Positions 52,527 to 62,466 are shown, counted from the first letter of the stretch. The stretch: DNA of 64,000 bases from Micrococcus sp. EYE_212 (GCF_023147585.1 NZ_JAHXOZ010000003.1:1-64000); one strand, 5' to 3'. Made by a program: numbers and translations. The notes: generated from the letters alone by a model not told the origin.

Positions 52527-53585
52527 TCAGGACCGCGAGAACTCGATCCAGCGATCCAGTACGTCGGCCGCGGCGCCGGAGTCGAGGGACTCAGCGGCGC
52601 GCCGCATGTTGGCCGCGAGGCGGTCCATCAGGGGAGCATCGGCCTCGGGGTCGGCCGCGGTGAGACCGGCGGCGGCATTGAGGAGCACGGCGTCGCGGAT
52701 CGGCCCCTTCTCCCCAGCGAGGAGCGCGCGGACGAGCGTGGCGTTGTGGGCCCCGTCCTTGCCCGCCAGAGCCTCGACGGACGTCAGCTCGATGCCGAGC
52801 TCGCGCGGATCCAGCTCATGAGCGGTGACCTCCCCGCGCACCTCCATCACGGTGGAGGGCCCGGAGGTGGTGATCTTGTCCCTGCCGTCCGAGCCCCGGA
52901 AGACGAAGCCCCGCACGCCGCGGTCCGCGAGCACCTGCGCCAGCAGGGGGACCATGACCTCGCTCGAGCAGCCGAGCGCCTGCGCCGTGACCTGGGCCGG
53001 ATTGCTGAGGGGGCCCAGGAAGTTGAAGACGGTCGGGACGCCCAGCTGCTTGCGGACCGGCGCCACGTGCTTCATGGAGGGGTGGTAGTGCTGGGCGAAG
53101 AGGAACGTGATGCCCACGGCCTCCGCGCACTCCTCCGCCTTGGCGCGCGGCATCGACAGGTCCACGCCGAGGGCCTCGATCACGTCCGCGGCACCCGCCG
53201 TGGAGGACGCGCCGCGATTCCCGTGCTTGACGATCCGCACGCCGCAGCCGGCGGCGACGAGCGAGGACATCGTGGAGAGGTTCACCGTGCCGAGGCGGTC
53301 ACCGCCCGTGCCCACGATGTCCAGGGTCTCCCCCTCCACATGGACGGGGCGGGCATGGCGGACCATCACATCGGTGAGCCCGCGGAGCTCAGGCACGGTG
53401 ACGCCCTTGGCGGCCAGCGCGAGCAGGAAGGCACCCACCTGCCCCTCGCTGGCGTCGCCGGACATCATCTCGCCCATCGCCCAGCCGGCCGCGTGGTCCT
53501 CCAGGTCCTGGCCGAGCATGAGCGCGCGGAACACCTCGGGCCACGTGGTCGTTCCGGTCTCCGGAGAAGTCGTCCCAGTCATCAC
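52527..53585 (-). CDS. trpD: Anthranilate phosphoribosyltransferase
   Basis: 352 residues. It catalyses the second committed step of tryptophan synthesis, joining anthranilate to PRPP. The PRPP/Mg motif GTGGDRLGTVNLSTMSS lies near 93-109. The KHGNRGASSTAGAADVIEALG block (shown in part) and PTVFNFLGPLSNPA near 179 line the anthranilate tunnel. The start is read as GTG at 53585, 7 nt after TAGAGT (leaderless), one codon before an ATG. It stands alone, away from other trp genes, next to ctaE, the same neighbourhood as in mycobacteria. Confidence 0.95.
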   Translation of the reverse strand: MMTGTTSPETGTTTWPEVFRALMLGQDLEDHAAGWAMGEMMSGDASEGQVGAFLLALAAKGVTVPELRGLTDVMVRHARPVHVEGETLDIVGTGGDRLGTVNLSTMSSLVAAGCGVRIVKHGNRGASSTAGAADVIEALGVDLSMPRAKAEECAEAVGITFLFAQHYHPSMKHVAPVRKQLGVPTVFNFLGPLSNPAQVTAQALGCSSEVMVPLLAQVLADRGVRGFVFRGSDGRDKITTSGPSTVMEVRGEVTAHELDPRELGIELTSVEALAGKDGAHNATLVRALLAGEKGPIRDAVLLNAAAGLTAADPEADAPLMDRLAANMRRAAESLDSGAAADVLDRWIEFSRS

Positions 53586-53592
53586 GCGGACG

Positions 53593-53598
53593 ACTCTA
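53593..53598 (-). promoter_or_regulatory. -10 hexamer TAGAGT, leaderless spacing to trpD
   Basis: On the minus strand TAGAGT ends 7 nt before the GTG at 53585. Confidence 0.45.
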
Positions 53599-53788
53599 AC
53601 GCCGGCCCGGCGGAGCCGATGCCGCACGCGACACCCGGAGACGCGCCGACCTGGCCCTCCGCAGGGGGCTCCGAACCTGAACGTTTCCTGGCCGCCACCC
53701 GCTGACTGGCCCCGAACCGGCCCGCACCCCGTCCGGCGGCGAGGGCGACACGATAGGTTCGGTTTACCCCCTTCACCGCCTTTGGGGC

Positions 53789-53794
53789 CATAAT
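53789..53794 (+). promoter_or_regulatory. -10 hexamer CATAAT, leaderless spacing to ctaE
   Basis: CATAAT ends 6 nt before the GTG at 53801. It is the closest match to the sigma-70 consensus seen at a leaderless start here, fitting a highly expressed respiratory operon. Confidence 0.55.
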
Positions 53795-53800
53795 GACTGG

Positions 53801-54439
53801 GTGACCACTGCTACCCCCACTCTCCATCAGCCCACCACGGGCCTCCCGAGCCGGCCGAACATGGTCCAGGTCGGGACCATGGTGTGGCTCGCCAGCGAGC
53901 TCATGTTCTTCGGTGGGCTCTTCGCCATGTACTTCACCCTGCGCTCCACCTCCCCGGCGCTGTGGGCGGAGAACACCCAGCTCCTGAACGTCCCGCTCGC
54001 CGCGGTGAACACGGTGATCCTGGTGCTCTCCTCCGTCACCGCGCAGTTCGGCGTCCTCGCCGCCGAGCGCCTGCAGCCCCGCCGCACGGGCGGCCCCTTC
54101 GCTTTCGCGAAGTGGGGCATGGTGGAGTGGTTCATCCTGACGTTCATCATGGGCGCCGTCTTCGTCTCGGTGCAGGCGTACGAGTACGCCACCCTGGTGT
54201 CCCACGGGATCTCCATCGCCTCGAGCGCCTACGGCTCGGCCTTCTACATCACCACGGGCTTCCACGCCCTCCACGTGACCGGTGGCCTCGTCGCATTCCT
54301 CCTCATCATCGGCCGCGCCTACCTGGCCCGCCGCTTCGGCCATCACGAGGCCACCTCCGCGATCGTGGTGTCCTACTACTGGCACTTCGTGGACGTCGTC
54401 TGGATCGCCCTGTTCTTCATCGTCTACTTCCTCAAGTAA
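53801..54439 (+). CDS. ctaE: Cytochrome c oxidase subunit III
   Basis: A 212-residue polytopic membrane protein with five membrane segments. It begins after a short tail with [20 protein letters not shown]. Other landmarks are [14 protein letters not shown] and, at the C-terminus, [20 protein letters not shown]. It supports the catalytic core of the aa3 oxidase. It heads the ctaE-qcrC-qcrA-qcrB operon, an arrangement diagnostic of actinobacteria with a bcc-aa3 supercomplex. The GTG at 53801 lacks a ribosome-binding site and fits a leaderless start. Confidence 0.96.
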   Translation: MTTATPTLHQPTTGLPSRPNMVQVGTMVWLASELMFFGGLFAMYFTLRSTSPALWAENTQLLNVPLAAVNTVILVLSSVTAQFGVLAAERLQPRRTGGPFAFAKWGMVEWFILTFIMGAVFVSVQAYEYATLVSHGISIASSAYGSAFYITTGFHALHVTGGLVAFLLIIGRAYLARRFGHHEATSAIVVSYYWHFVDVVWIALFFIVYFLK

Positions 54440-54524
54440 GACGCCCCCGTTCTCAAGCACCTGACAAGAGGTACGGGCCGGGGGGCATGAGACCCGGTCC
54501 GGAAGACACACGATAGGAAACCCC

Positions 54525-55331
54525 GTGAAGGCACTTTCGCAGAATCGACGCCACCCCCTGATGGGGCTGGCGCTCCTCCTGCTGGGACTCCTGGTGACCG
54601 GCGGACTGTACTCCGTCGCCAGCACCGTGAATCAGGCGCAGGCGGCCAAGCAGGTCACCGCGGCCGCCTCGGCTGACGATCTGTCCGAGGGCGAGAAGCT
54701 CTTCAACGCGAACTGTGCCTCCTGCCACGGCACCGGCGCCGCGGGCGGCCCCTCCGGCCCGTCGCTCGTCGGCGTCGGCGCCGCCTCCGTCGACTTCCAG
54801 GTGGGCACCGGCCGCATGCCGATGCAGATGAACGGCCCCCAGGCCATGGTGAAGCCGAACCAGTTCAACGAGGAGCAGACCGCGCAGCTCGCCGCGTACG
54901 TCGCCTCCCTCGGCACCGGCCCGGCCCTGCCCGAGGAGCAGTACCTCGACAAGGACCACGAGGACGTGAACATCGCCAAGGGCGGCGACCTGTTCCGCAT
55001 CAACTGCGCCATGTGCCACAACGCGGCAGCCGCCGGCGGTGCCCTGACCCGCGGCAAGTACGCCCCGTCCCTCGAGGGCGTCTCCGAGAAGCACATCTAC
55101 GAGGCCATGGAGACCGGCCCGCAGAACATGCCCGTGTTCTCCGACTCGAACCTGAAGCCCGAGGACAAGCGCGACATCATCGCCTACCTCAAGACCATCG
55201 AGAACAACGGCTCCCCCGGCGGCCTGCAGCTCGGCTCGCTCGGCCCGGTCGCCGAGGGCCTGTTCATCTGGACCGCTGGCCTGGCCCTCATCATCGGCTT
55301 CATGGTCTGGCTGACCAGCCGGTCCTCCTGA
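54525..55331 (+). CDS. qcrC: Dihaem cytochrome c subunit QcrC
   Basis: 268 residues. It has an N-terminal membrane/signal anchor (GLALLLLGLLVTGGLYSVAS), two c-type haem sites CASCHG (near 66) and CAMCHN (near 164), and a C-terminal membrane anchor (GLFIWTAGLALIIGFMVWLT). The dihaem subunit transfers electrons directly from the bc1 complex to cytochrome oxidase, replacing soluble cytochrome c. TAGGA precedes the GTG at 54525. It is co-transcribed with ctaE and qcrAB. Confidence 0.96.
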   Translation: MKALSQNRRHPLMGLALLLLGLLVTGGLYSVASTVNQAQAAKQVTAAASADDLSEGEKLFNANCASCHGTGAAGGPSGPSLVGVGAASVDFQVGTGRMPMQMNGPQAMVKPNQFNEEQTAQLAAYVASLGTGPALPEEQYLDKDHEDVNIAKGGDLFRINCAMCHNAAAAGGALTRGKYAPSLEGVSEKHIYEAMETGPQNMPVFSDSNLKPEDKRDIIAYLKTIENNGSPGGLQLGSLGPVAEGLFIWTAGLALIIGFMVWLTSRSS

Positions 55332-55400
55332 TCCCGCCGGCGCCCTGCGCACCGGTCCTCCGTCATCGTCATTCATCACTCGAGTAAAGGAAACAGGCAT

Positions 55401-56477
55401 ATGGGCGAGAAAGGCTACGAAGGGACCGAGCGACACTCGGACTCCCTCGAGCACTCCGGGGCGGACGCGTCCCGGTACGCCATCGAGAACCCGGGCCTTC
55501 CCCCGCACCGTCCGCGTCTGGCCGATGAGGATCCGAAGGCCGCCAAGCGCGCTGAGCGCCAGGTCTCGATCATGTTCCTCATCTCCATCGTCGGCACGGT
55601 GCTGTTCTTCATCGGCTACTTCGGCGTCGGTCAGATCGGCAACAACGAGGCGTTCTCCACGATCTTCCTGCAGAACCTCCTGCTGGGCCTCGGCACCGCA
55701 CTGGCGATGCTCGGCATCGGCATCGGCATCGTGCACTGGGCGAAGACGCTCATGCCCGACCACGAGACCGTTGAGGAGCGTCACGAGATCCGCACGGAGG
55801 CCGACCGCGTCGCCGCCACCGGCATGATCACGGACATCATCGACGAGTCCCAGATCAAGCGTCGTCCGCTGCTGCGCAACACGCTGATCGGTGCGATCCT
55901 CCTGGCCCCGCTGCCCTTCATCGCCGTGTTCCGCGACCTGGACAACACGGACAACTTCGCCGACAACGCGGCGGAGAACTTCGGCCCCGAGCGCCTGCGC
56001 CACACCATGTGGGCCGAGGGCGTCCGCCTCGTGCGTGACCCCACCGGCTCGCCGATCAAGGCGTCCGACGTCACCCTGGGCTCCGCCATGCACGTGATCC
56101 CCGAGGGCCTCAACGAGGTCGAGCACGGGAAGCTGAACGAGAAGGCCAAGGCCGTGGTGCTCGTCATGCGCCTCGACCCCTCGAAGGTGCAGATCTCCCC
56201 CGGTCGTGAGGACTGGAACGTGGACGGCATCTTCGCCTACTCCAAGGTCTGCACGCACGTGGGCTGCCCGATCGCCCTCTACGAGCAGCACACCCACCAC
56301 CTGCTCTGCCCCTGCCACCAGTCGACCTTCGACCTGGCCCAGGAGTGCAAGCCGATCTTCGGCCCTGCCAGCCACGCGCTGCCGCAGCTGCCGATCTCCG
56401 TGGACGACGAGGGCTTCCTCGTCGCTCAGAGTGATTTCCATGAGCCCGTCGGGCCTGTCTACTGGGAGCGTGGCTGA
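55401..56477 (+). CDS. qcrA: Rieske iron-sulfur subunit QcrA
   Basis: 358 residues with three N-terminal membrane helices, as in actinobacterial QcrA (typical Rieske proteins have one). The C-terminal [2Fe-2S] domain has CTHVGCPIALYEQHTHHLLC continuing PCHQSTFD; each cluster ligand pair is Cys and His. AAAGGA precedes the ATG. It is followed after 5 nt by qcrB. Confidence 0.96.
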   Translation: MGEKGYEGTERHSDSLEHSGADASRYAIENPGLPPHRPRLADEDPKAAKRAERQVSIMFLISIVGTVLFFIGYFGVGQIGNNEAFSTIFLQNLLLGLGTALAMLGIGIGIVHWAKTLMPDHETVEERHEIRTEADRVAATGMITDIIDESQIKRRPLLRNTLIGAILLAPLPFIAVFRDLDNTDNFADNAAENFGPERLRHTMWAEGVRLVRDPTGSPIKASDVTLGSAMHVIPEGLNEVEHGKLNEKAKAVVLVMRLDPSKVQISPGREDWNVDGIFAYSKVCTHVGCPIALYEQHTHHLLCPCHQSTFDLAQECKPIFGPASHALPQLPISVDDEGFLVAQSDFHEPVGPVYWERG

Positions 56478-56482
56478 CACCT

Positions 56483-58180
56483 ATGAGCACCGCAGTGAAA
56501 GAGTTCCAGCCGGCCACCTCGACCGGCCGAGTGGCGAACTTCGTGGACACCCGCATGGGCATGTCCCCCATCGTCAAGTTCTTCGGCCGCAAGATCTTCC
56601 CCGACCACTGGACGTTCATGTTCGGCGAAGTGGCGCTGTACAGCTTCGTCATCCTGCTGCTGTCCGGCGCGTTCCTGACGTTCTTCTTCGATCCGTCGAT
56701 GTCGCATGTCACGTACGACGGCGCCTACGCCCCGATGCGCGGCATCGAGATGTCCGCGGCCTACGCCTCGGCCCTCGACATCTCCTTCGACATCCGCGGC
56801 GGCCTCTTCATGCGCCAGCTGCACCACTGGGCGGCCCTGCTGTTCGTGGCCTCCATGTCCGTGCACATGCTCCGCATCTTCTTCACCGGCGCGTTCCGTC
56901 GCCCGCGTGAGCTGAACTGGGTCGTCGGCTGCTTCCTGCTGATGGCCGGCTGGGCCGCCGGCTTCACCGGCTACTCCCTCCCCGACGACGTGCTCTCCGG
57001 CAACGGCCTGCGCATCATCGACGGCATCCTCAAGGCCCTCCCCCTGGTCGGCTCGTACCTCTCCGCCTTCCTCTTCGGCGGAGAGTTCCCGGGCTACTCG
57101 GTCATCGGCCGCCTGTACGCGCTGCACATCATGATCGTGCCGGCCGTCATCCTGCTGCTGATCGCCGTCCACCTGTTCATGGTGGTCGTGCACAAGCACA
57201 CGCAGTACCCCGGCCCCGGCCGCACCGAGAACAACGTGGTCGGCTACCCCGTCGGCCCCGTGTACGCGGCCAAGGCCGGCGGCTTCTTCTTCATCGTGTT
57301 CGGCGTGCTGGCCCTCATCGCCGGCACCGTGACAATCAACGCCATCTGGACCTACGGTCCGTACGATCCCTCCCCCGTGTCCGCGGGTACCCAGCCGGAC
57401 TGGTACATCGGCCCGTTCGACGGTGCCCTGCGCCTGATGCCCGGCATGCTCGGCGACTATTCGTTCCTCTGGAACGTCCCGATGCCGTGGGGCTCCTCCG
57501 TGTCCCTCCCGATGGGCGTCCTGGCGCCGCTGATCCCGGTCGGCGTGATCCTCGTGGGCCTCATCCTGTGGCCCTGGATCGAGCGCTGGATCACCCGTGA
57601 CGACCGCGAGCACCACATCCTGGACCGCCCGCGCAACGCCCCGGCGCGCACCGCGTTCGGCGTCGCCGTCATGACCATGTGGTGCACGATGTGGGCCGCG
57701 GCCTCCTCGGACCTCATCGCGACGCACTTCCACCTGTCGCTGAACGACGTCGCGTACTTCCTGCGCGCGCTGTTCTTCCTCGGCCCGGTGGTCGCCTACC
57801 TCATCACGCGCCGCGTCTGCCTGTCCCTGCAGCGCAAGGACCGGGAGACCGTCCTGCACGGCCACGAGGCCGGCGTCATCGAGATGTCCCCCGACGGCGG
57901 CTTCCACGAGCGTCACCGCCAGCTGACGGACTACGAGATGTACCGCATGGTCGCGTTCGACGAGCACCGCCCGGTCCCGGCCACCCCGGGCCGCAACGGC
58001 AAGGTCTCCGGCATGGAGAAGATGCGCTCCGGCCTGAACCGCGCGTTCTACCAGGACCGCGTCGCTCCCGTCTCCCGCGCGGAGCTTGTCGAGGCCCGCC
58101 TGCACGGCGGCCACGGCGATGCGGACCAGATCGAGGGCGCCGGGCACGACGGCGGCGCCAACCCGGAGATCAGCCGCTGA
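56483..58180 (+). CDS. qcrB: Cytochrome b subunit QcrB
   Basis: A 565-residue cytochrome b of the menaquinol:cytochrome c reductase. Haem-ligand histidines lie in QLHHWAALLFVASMSVHMLR (near 112) and in HIMIVPAVILLLIAVHLFMV with VVHKHTQYPG (near 215). It has eight membrane helices and a C-terminal cytoplasmic extension of about 120 residues, as in actinobacteria. The quinol-oxidation site here is the target of Q203-type inhibitors in mycobacteria. It is followed by a strong terminator. Confidence 0.96.
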   Translation: MSTAVKEFQPATSTGRVANFVDTRMGMSPIVKFFGRKIFPDHWTFMFGEVALYSFVILLLSGAFLTFFFDPSMSHVTYDGAYAPMRGIEMSAAYASALDISFDIRGGLFMRQLHHWAALLFVASMSVHMLRIFFTGAFRRPRELNWVVGCFLLMAGWAAGFTGYSLPDDVLSGNGLRIIDGILKALPLVGSYLSAFLFGGEFPGYSVIGRLYALHIMIVPAVILLLIAVHLFMVVVHKHTQYPGPGRTENNVVGYPVGPVYAAKAGGFFFIVFGVLALIAGTVTINAIWTYGPYDPSPVSAGTQPDWYIGPFDGALRLMPGMLGDYSFLWNVPMPWGSSVSLPMGVLAPLIPVGVILVGLILWPWIERWITRDDREHHILDRPRNAPARTAFGVAVMTMWCTMWAAASSDLIATHFHLSLNDVAYFLRALFFLGPVVAYLITRRVCLSLQRKDRETVLHGHEAGVIEMSPDGGFHERHRQLTDYEMYRMVAFDEHRPVPATPGRNGKVSGMEKMRSGLNRAFYQDRVAPVSRAELVEARLHGGHGDADQIEGAGHDGGANPEISR

Positions 58181-58206
58181 GCAGTCTGAGCTGACCCCCT
58201 CAGGAG

Positions 58207-58238
58207 GGGCCCCGCGCACCGATCGGTGTGCGGGGCCC
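58207..58238 (+). terminator. Terminator of the ctaE-qcrCAB operon
   Basis: A 16-bp stem (58207-58222 with 58223-58238, one G-U pair) is followed by TTCGTC. It lies 26 nt beyond the qcrB stop. Confidence 0.75.
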
Positions 58239-58240
58239 TT

Positions 58241-59088
58241 CGTCATGCCTTGCACTGCTCGCTGGCGCCTGGCGGACGACGTCAGGCGGCCTGCCGCCGC
58301 GTCTGCCCGGCTCGACGAGGGGCGCCCGTCGTGACGGACGACGCGGGCGCAGGACGGATCACCGAGGGCGCATGGATGGGCGACCGCGTCGACGGTGCGT
58401 GCCGAGGTCGACCCTCGTGCGCTGCGGACGGGCCTGAGAGGCGGCGACGTGGTCGCTCGTTGTCCTGACCGGGGCCGTTGATCAATTCTGAGAAGGGCGG
58501 ATGGCTGCCGCAGGCGATGTGAGGGCGGCGGTGGTCGTACTGGCGCAGCCGTTCGGGAAGTGCGTCGCGTCGTTCTTGCACGCTGGTGCAGCAGCGGGCG
58601 TAGGCCCATCCGTCGGGCATGGTGCGGTGGAAGCGCACTGCCGTCCCGTTGGTCTGCGGACGGTACGGGCGGGTCCGCTCCGGGGTGATCGACAGGGCCC
58701 CGCAGGTGCCACGCCACAGGTGCGAGCGGTAAGCGCCGCCGTTGTACGACAGGACGCGTTGTCCGGCGACGTCCTCGGCCGCGACGACCGGTCATGCCGA
58801 GACGTCTATGCGGCATTGTCGTGCTGACCCCGTGTCATGGAGCCAGAGCCACGAGGAGCGCCGCCGCGATGAAGACGCCCAGCATCGCTGTTCGCCGCGG
58901 CAGAGGGGCGTCGGGTGAGTGTGCGGATCTGACGACCTCGCCCGCCGCGCTGCGCGCCGACGCTTCGCCTGAGTCCTCGAACAACGTGTCCCGTCAGGAC
59001 AGCTGGCCGCGTGGCCTCACGGCTGGGGGTGGGAGTGCATCAGGAGGACGAACTGCAGGGGAATGCTCCCTGGTGCGACCGGGACGCG
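58241..59088. other. Degenerate region between the convergent qcr and cta operons
   Basis: Apart from the IS481 remnant (58459-58791) I see no functional gene in these 850 bases. On the minus strand a 49-codon frame from TTG 58984 to 58835 ends in a hydrophobic helix (AMLGVFIAAALLVALAP), like the tail of a small membrane protein. It has no clear start and may be a remnant of the small membrane proteins found between qcrB and ctaF in mycobacteria. Codon bias elsewhere is weak. Confidence 0.4.
58459..58791 (-). pseudogene. Decayed IS481-family transposase, C-terminal remnant
   Basis: The minus strand from 58791 reads VVAAEDVAGQRVLSYNGGAY and continues RSHLWRGTCGALSITPERTR, PYRPQTNGTAVRFHRTMPDG and WAYARCCTSVQERRDALPER. 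This is the C-terminal half of an IS481 transposase. Two catalytic residues are lost: the Asp of the DNGS motif is Tyr (YNGG) and the Glu of NGKVERFHRT is Val (NGTAVRFHRT). A TGA at 58794-58792 closes the frame upstream, and the natural stop after GQDN is missing. The 5' half and both IS ends are not recognisable. It is an old, inactive relic, not a copy of the element at the left edge. Confidence 0.8.
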
Positions 59089-59132
59089 AAAAAGCCGCGG
59101 GCCGGACCTCCCTGAGGAGATCCGGCCCGCGG
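59089..59132 (-). terminator. Rho-independent terminator of the cta operon
   Basis: On the minus strand a 12-bp GC stem (59132-59121 with 59106-59095) is followed by TTTTT (59093-59089), 22 nt beyond the ctaF stop. It is one of the few hairpins here with a proper T-tract. Confidence 0.85.
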
Positions 59133-59153
59133 CCAGTGCCGGCGTCGGCGAGC

Positions 59154-59555
59154 TCAGTGGGCGTACTTGCCCTTGGAGAACTCGTAGACCCAGCCGTAGA
59201 GGAAGAAGATCGACAGGCCGGCGCCGATGAAGAACACCCACCAGCCGACCGCGAGGCCGGTCACGACGATCGCGCAGGCGATGCCGAGGCCCAGCGGCCA
59301 CCAGCTCCAGGGGGCGAAGGTGCCGTAGGTGCCGGCGAAGTCGGCGATCTCGCCGTCCTCGTCATCCGCGGGACCCAGGCCGTACTTCCGGTCGGTGGAC
59401 CGGAGGTACCAGGCGATCATCCAGCTCATCGCGCCGAGGGCGTAGAAGGCGGGGATGCCTGCCCACTCGGTCCACTCGGTCCAGAAGGCGTAGAGGGTGG
59501 CGACGGCGATCAGGAATGCGCCGATGATCCAGAAGATGTTCGCGCTGACCTTCAC
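59154..59555 (-). CDS. ctaF: Cytochrome c oxidase subunit IV, actinobacterial type
   Basis: 133 residues with four membrane segments. It opens [20 protein letters not shown] and continues through [15 protein letters not shown]. The second half has [20 protein letters not shown] and the C-terminal [17 protein letters not shown], which is typical of CtaF. It is a small stabilising subunit of the aa3 oxidase. The GTG at 59555 overlaps the ctaD stop by GTGA, so it is coupled to ctaD. Confidence 0.93.
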   Translation of the reverse strand: MKVSANIFWIIGAFLIAVATLYAFWTEWTEWAGIPAFYALGAMSWMIAWYLRSTDRKYGLGPADDEDGEIADFAGTYGTFAPWSWWPLGLGIACAIVVTGLAVGWWVFFIGAGLSIFFLYGWVYEFSKGKYAH

Positions 59556-61264
59556 TGGTGTGCCCTCTCTCCGAATGCCGTGTCCGTGTCGTGCTGCGGC
59601 GAGTGCGCCGACAGCTCCGGGTGGTGCAGGTCCAGCGCCGGACGCTCCGAGCGGATGCGCGGCAGCGAGTGGAAGTTGTGGCGCGGCGGGGGGCACGAGG
59701 TCGCCCACTCGAGCGAGGCGCCGAAGCCCCACGGATCGTCCACGGTGATCTTCTTGCCGAAGCGCGAGGTGATGTACACGTTCCAGAAGAACGGGATCAG
59801 CGACGCGCCGAGGACGAAGGAGAAGACGGTCGAGAAGGCGTTCATCGCCTGGAAGCCGTCCTCCACCATGTAGTCCGCGTAGCGGCGGGGCATGCCGGTG
59901 ACGCCCAGCCAGTGCTGGATGAGGAAGGTGCCGTGGAAGCCCACGAACAGCATCCAGAACTGGATCTTGCCGAGTCGCTCGTTCAGCATCTTGCCGGTGA
60001 ACTTGGGCCACCAGAAGAAGAAGCCGGCGAACATCGCGAAGACCACGGTTCCGAAGATCACGTAGTGGAAGTGCGCCACCACGAAGTAGGTGTCGGAGAC
60101 CTGGAAGTCCATCGGCGGGGACGCCAGGATGACGCCCGTCAGACCGCCGAAGAGGAAGGTCACCATGAAGCCGAGGGTCCACAGCATGGGGTTCTCGAAG
60201 GTGATGGAACCGCGCCACATGGTGCCGATCCAGTTCACGAACTTCACGCCGGTGGGGACCGCGATGAGCATGGTCATCACCGAGAAGAACGGGAGCAGCA
60301 CGGAGCCGGTCACGTACATGTGGTGGGCCCACACGGTCACGGAGAGCGCCGCGATGGCCGTCGTCGCGAAGACGAGCGACTTGTAGCCGAAGATCGGCTT
60401 GCGGGAGAACACCGGGACGATCTCGGAGACGATGCCGAAGAACGGCAGCGCGATGATGTACACCTCGGGGTGGCCGAAGAACCAGAACAGGTGCTGCCAC
60501 AGGATGGCACCGCCGTTCTCCGGGTTGAAGATGTGGCCGCCGAAGCGGCGGTCCATGCCCAGCGCGAAGAGCGCCGAGGCCAGCGGCGGGAACGCCATCA
60601 GGATCAGGATGCCCGTGATGAGGGTGTTCCAGGTGAAGATCGGCATGCGCCACATCGTCATGCCCGGGGCACGCATCGTCAGGATCGTGGTGATGAAGTT
60701 GACGCCGCCCATGATCGTGCCGAAGCCCTGGAGCGCCAGGCCGAAGACCCAGAGGTCGCCGCCCACGCCGGGCGAGAACGTGGTGTCCGAGAGCGGGGCG
60801 TAGGCGAACCAGCCGAACGAGGCCGCGCCCTGGGGGGTGAGGAAGCCGGCGGTGGCGATGAGCGAGCCGAACAGGAAGAACCAGAAGGCCAGCGCGTTCA
60901 GTCGCGGGAAGGCGACGTCAGGGGCGCCGATCTGCAGCGGCACCAGCACGTTCGCGAAGCCCACGAAGAGCGGCGTGGCGAACATGAGCAGCATCAGGGT
61001 GCCGTGCATCGTGAACAGCTGGTTGTACTGCTCCTTCGTCTGCAGGATCTGCATGCCCGGCTCGAAGAGCTCGGCGCGGATCATGAGCGCCATGACGCCG
61101 CCCACGCAGAAGAAGACGAAGGACGTGATCAGGTACATGTACCCGAGCGTCTTGTGGTCCGTGGTCGTCAGCCAGCTGACGATGATCTTGCCCAGGGAAC
61201 GGGGCACCACACGAGGCTGCGCCTGCGTGCGCACCTCATCCGTTGCGTACTCGTAAGTGGTCAT
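59552..61264 (-). CDS. ctaD: Cytochrome c oxidase subunit I
   Basis: A 570-residue, twelve-helix haem-copper oxidase core. Haem/copper ligands sit in TMHGTLMLL (haem a), [14 protein letters not shown] (CuB His and cross-linked Tyr, near 259-272), AHHMYVTGS (CuB pair) and [11 protein letters not shown] (haem a3/a). The K-channel lysine lies in the region of [10 protein letters not shown]. It reduces O2 to water and pumps protons. Its ATG at 61264 overlaps the ctaC stop by one base (TGATG), and its stop overlaps the ctaF start. Confidence 0.97.
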   Translation of the reverse strand: MTTYEYATDEVRTQAQPRVVPRSLGKIIVSWLTTTDHKTLGYMYLITSFVFFCVGGVMALMIRAELFEPGMQILQTKEQYNQLFTMHGTLMLLMFATPLFVGFANVLVPLQIGAPDVAFPRLNALAFWFFLFGSLIATAGFLTPQGAASFGWFAYAPLSDTTFSPGVGGDLWVFGLALQGFGTIMGGVNFITTILTMRAPGMTMWRMPIFTWNTLITGILILMAFPPLASALFALGMDRRFGGHIFNPENGGAILWQHLFWFFGHPEVYIIALPFFGIVSEIVPVFSRKPIFGYKSLVFATTAIAALSVTVWAHHMYVTGSVLLPFFSVMTMLIAVPTGVKFVNWIGTMWRGSITFENPMLWTLGFMVTFLFGGLTGVILASPPMDFQVSDTYFVVAHFHYVIFGTVVFAMFAGFFFWWPKFTGKMLNERLGKIQFWMLFVGFHGTFLIQHWLGVTGMPRRYADYMVEDGFQAMNAFSTVFSFVLGASLIPFFWNVYITSRFGKKITVDDPWGFGASLEWATSCPPPRHNFHSLPRIRSERPALDLHHPELSAHSPQHDTDTAFGERAHQ

Positions 61265-62166
61265 CAGTGGTTACCTCCACCGCGGGGGGTCTGGAGGTCG
61301 ACCTCCATCTCCCGGGCGCCGTCAGGGTTGTTGTTCGGGTTGCGGTTGTACTCGTCGCCCACCAGGCCCGGCTCCATCTCGTCGAGCTTCTGCGTGAACT
61401 CCGCCTCGTCGACGACCTCCACGTTGAACATCATCTCGGAGTGGAACTCGCCACAGAGCTCGGCACACTTGCCGTCGAAGCGGCCCAGCTCCTGCGGGGT
61501 GAGGTACAGGTGGTTGGTCTTGCCGGGGATCATGTCGCGCTTCTGGAGGAACTGCGGGATCCAGAAGGAGTGCGCCACGTCGCGGGACTTCAGCTCGAAG
61601 TGCACCGGCACGTCCTTGGGCAGGTAGAGGGTCGGCAGCGTGTCCCGGACGCCCTCCTCGCCGTTGAGCTGGGCCTGCACGCCGGAGTAGTGGGCCTGCT
61701 GGCCCTCGTACTCGTAGTTGAAGTCCCAAGACCACTGCTTGCCGTACACGGTGACGGTCAGCGGCGAGTCGTCGATGGGCTCGTCCACGGAGGCCTGGAC
61801 GCGGTCGCTGAAGCCCCACAGCGTGAAGACCAGCAGGACCGGGATCAGGGTGAACATGGTCTCGATCGGCACGTTGTAGGCCGTCTGCTTCGGGAACCCC
61901 TGATCGTTCTTGCGCCGCCGGTAGGCGATCATGCACCAGATCATCGCGCCCCACGCGAGCAGGCCGATGACCAGGGCGGCGATCCAGGAGTTCACCCAGA
62001 GATCGATCAGCTCGGCGTTGTGGTTGGTGGTCTCCCGGGTGCCGGGCATCCAGCCCTGCTGGACCTCGGCGGAGCAGCCGGTCAGCACCACCAGTGCGGC
62101 GGCACCGACGGCCCCGCTCTTCAGGCGGCGGCGAGTCCGACGTCCGGCGTCATTGTGTGCTCTCAC
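61264..62166 (-). CDS. ctaC: Cytochrome c oxidase subunit II
   Basis: 300 residues. A lipoprotein-type signal ends in VVLTGC, with the modified Cys near 31. Two membrane helices follow ([20 protein letters not shown] and [17 protein letters not shown]). The cupredoxin domain carries the CuA site [12 protein letters not shown] near 244-255 and an upstream His in DVAHSFWIP. There is no fused cytochrome c domain; electrons come from QcrC. AAGAGGAAGG precedes the GTG at 62166. Confidence 0.96.
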   Translation of the reverse strand: MRAHNDAGRRTRRRLKSGAVGAAALVVLTGCSAEVQQGWMPGTRETTNHNAELIDLWVNSWIAALVIGLLAWGAMIWCMIAYRRRKNDQGFPKQTAYNVPIETMFTLIPVLLVFTLWGFSDRVQASVDEPIDDSPLTVTVYGKQWSWDFNYEYEGQQAHYSGVQAQLNGEEGVRDTLPTLYLPKDVPVHFELKSRDVAHSFWIPQFLQKRDMIPGKTNHLYLTPQELGRFDGKCAELCGEFHSEMMFNVEVVDEAEFTQKLDEMEPGLVGDEYNRNPNNNPDGAREMEVDLQTPRGGGNH

Positions 62167-62371
62167 AGACGGCCTTCCTCTTCATCTCGTGTGCGATGAG
62201 CGCCCCGTCCCACGGACTCCCGCGAGATTTCGCAGGTTCCCTTCAGGTGGGCCGGGTATGCCCTGATGATTCAGGAGCCAGTCTAAGCCGACCGGGCCCC
62301 AATCGCCGCACCGTGACACGGGCGGATTCCGCCGGTCTCCCCCGCGCATCGCCCCTTGGCCGCCTCATCAC
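62167..62371. other. Upstream region of the ctaCDF operon
   Basis: These 205 bases must hold the cta promoter, reading leftwards. I see no tandem repeat, small gene or clear -35/-10 pair. A sequence reading CATACC on the minus strand near 62253 is a weak -10 candidate. Confidence 0.35.
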
Positions 62372-62419
62372 GACGACGTCGGGCCAGCTCCCCGGGTGGG
62401 GAGCCGGCCCGACGTCGTC
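62372..62419 (-). terminator. Long hairpin terminator after erpA
   Basis: GACGACGTCGGGCC...CCCC (62372-62393) pairs with 62398-62419 nearly perfectly over a 4-nt loop (22-nt arms), 48 nt beyond the erpA stop. No T-tract. Confidence 0.7.
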
Positions 62420-62466
62420 CACGGGTCAGCGGGGGCCGCGTGCGCGTCCCTGGAGTCGCCCTCGGA

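Noticed and set aside
58482-58712. 76-codon minus-strand ORF at 58.5-58.7 kb
   Set aside because: It is out of frame with the IS481 transposase similarity and is Thr/Pro/Ala-rich shadow sequence.
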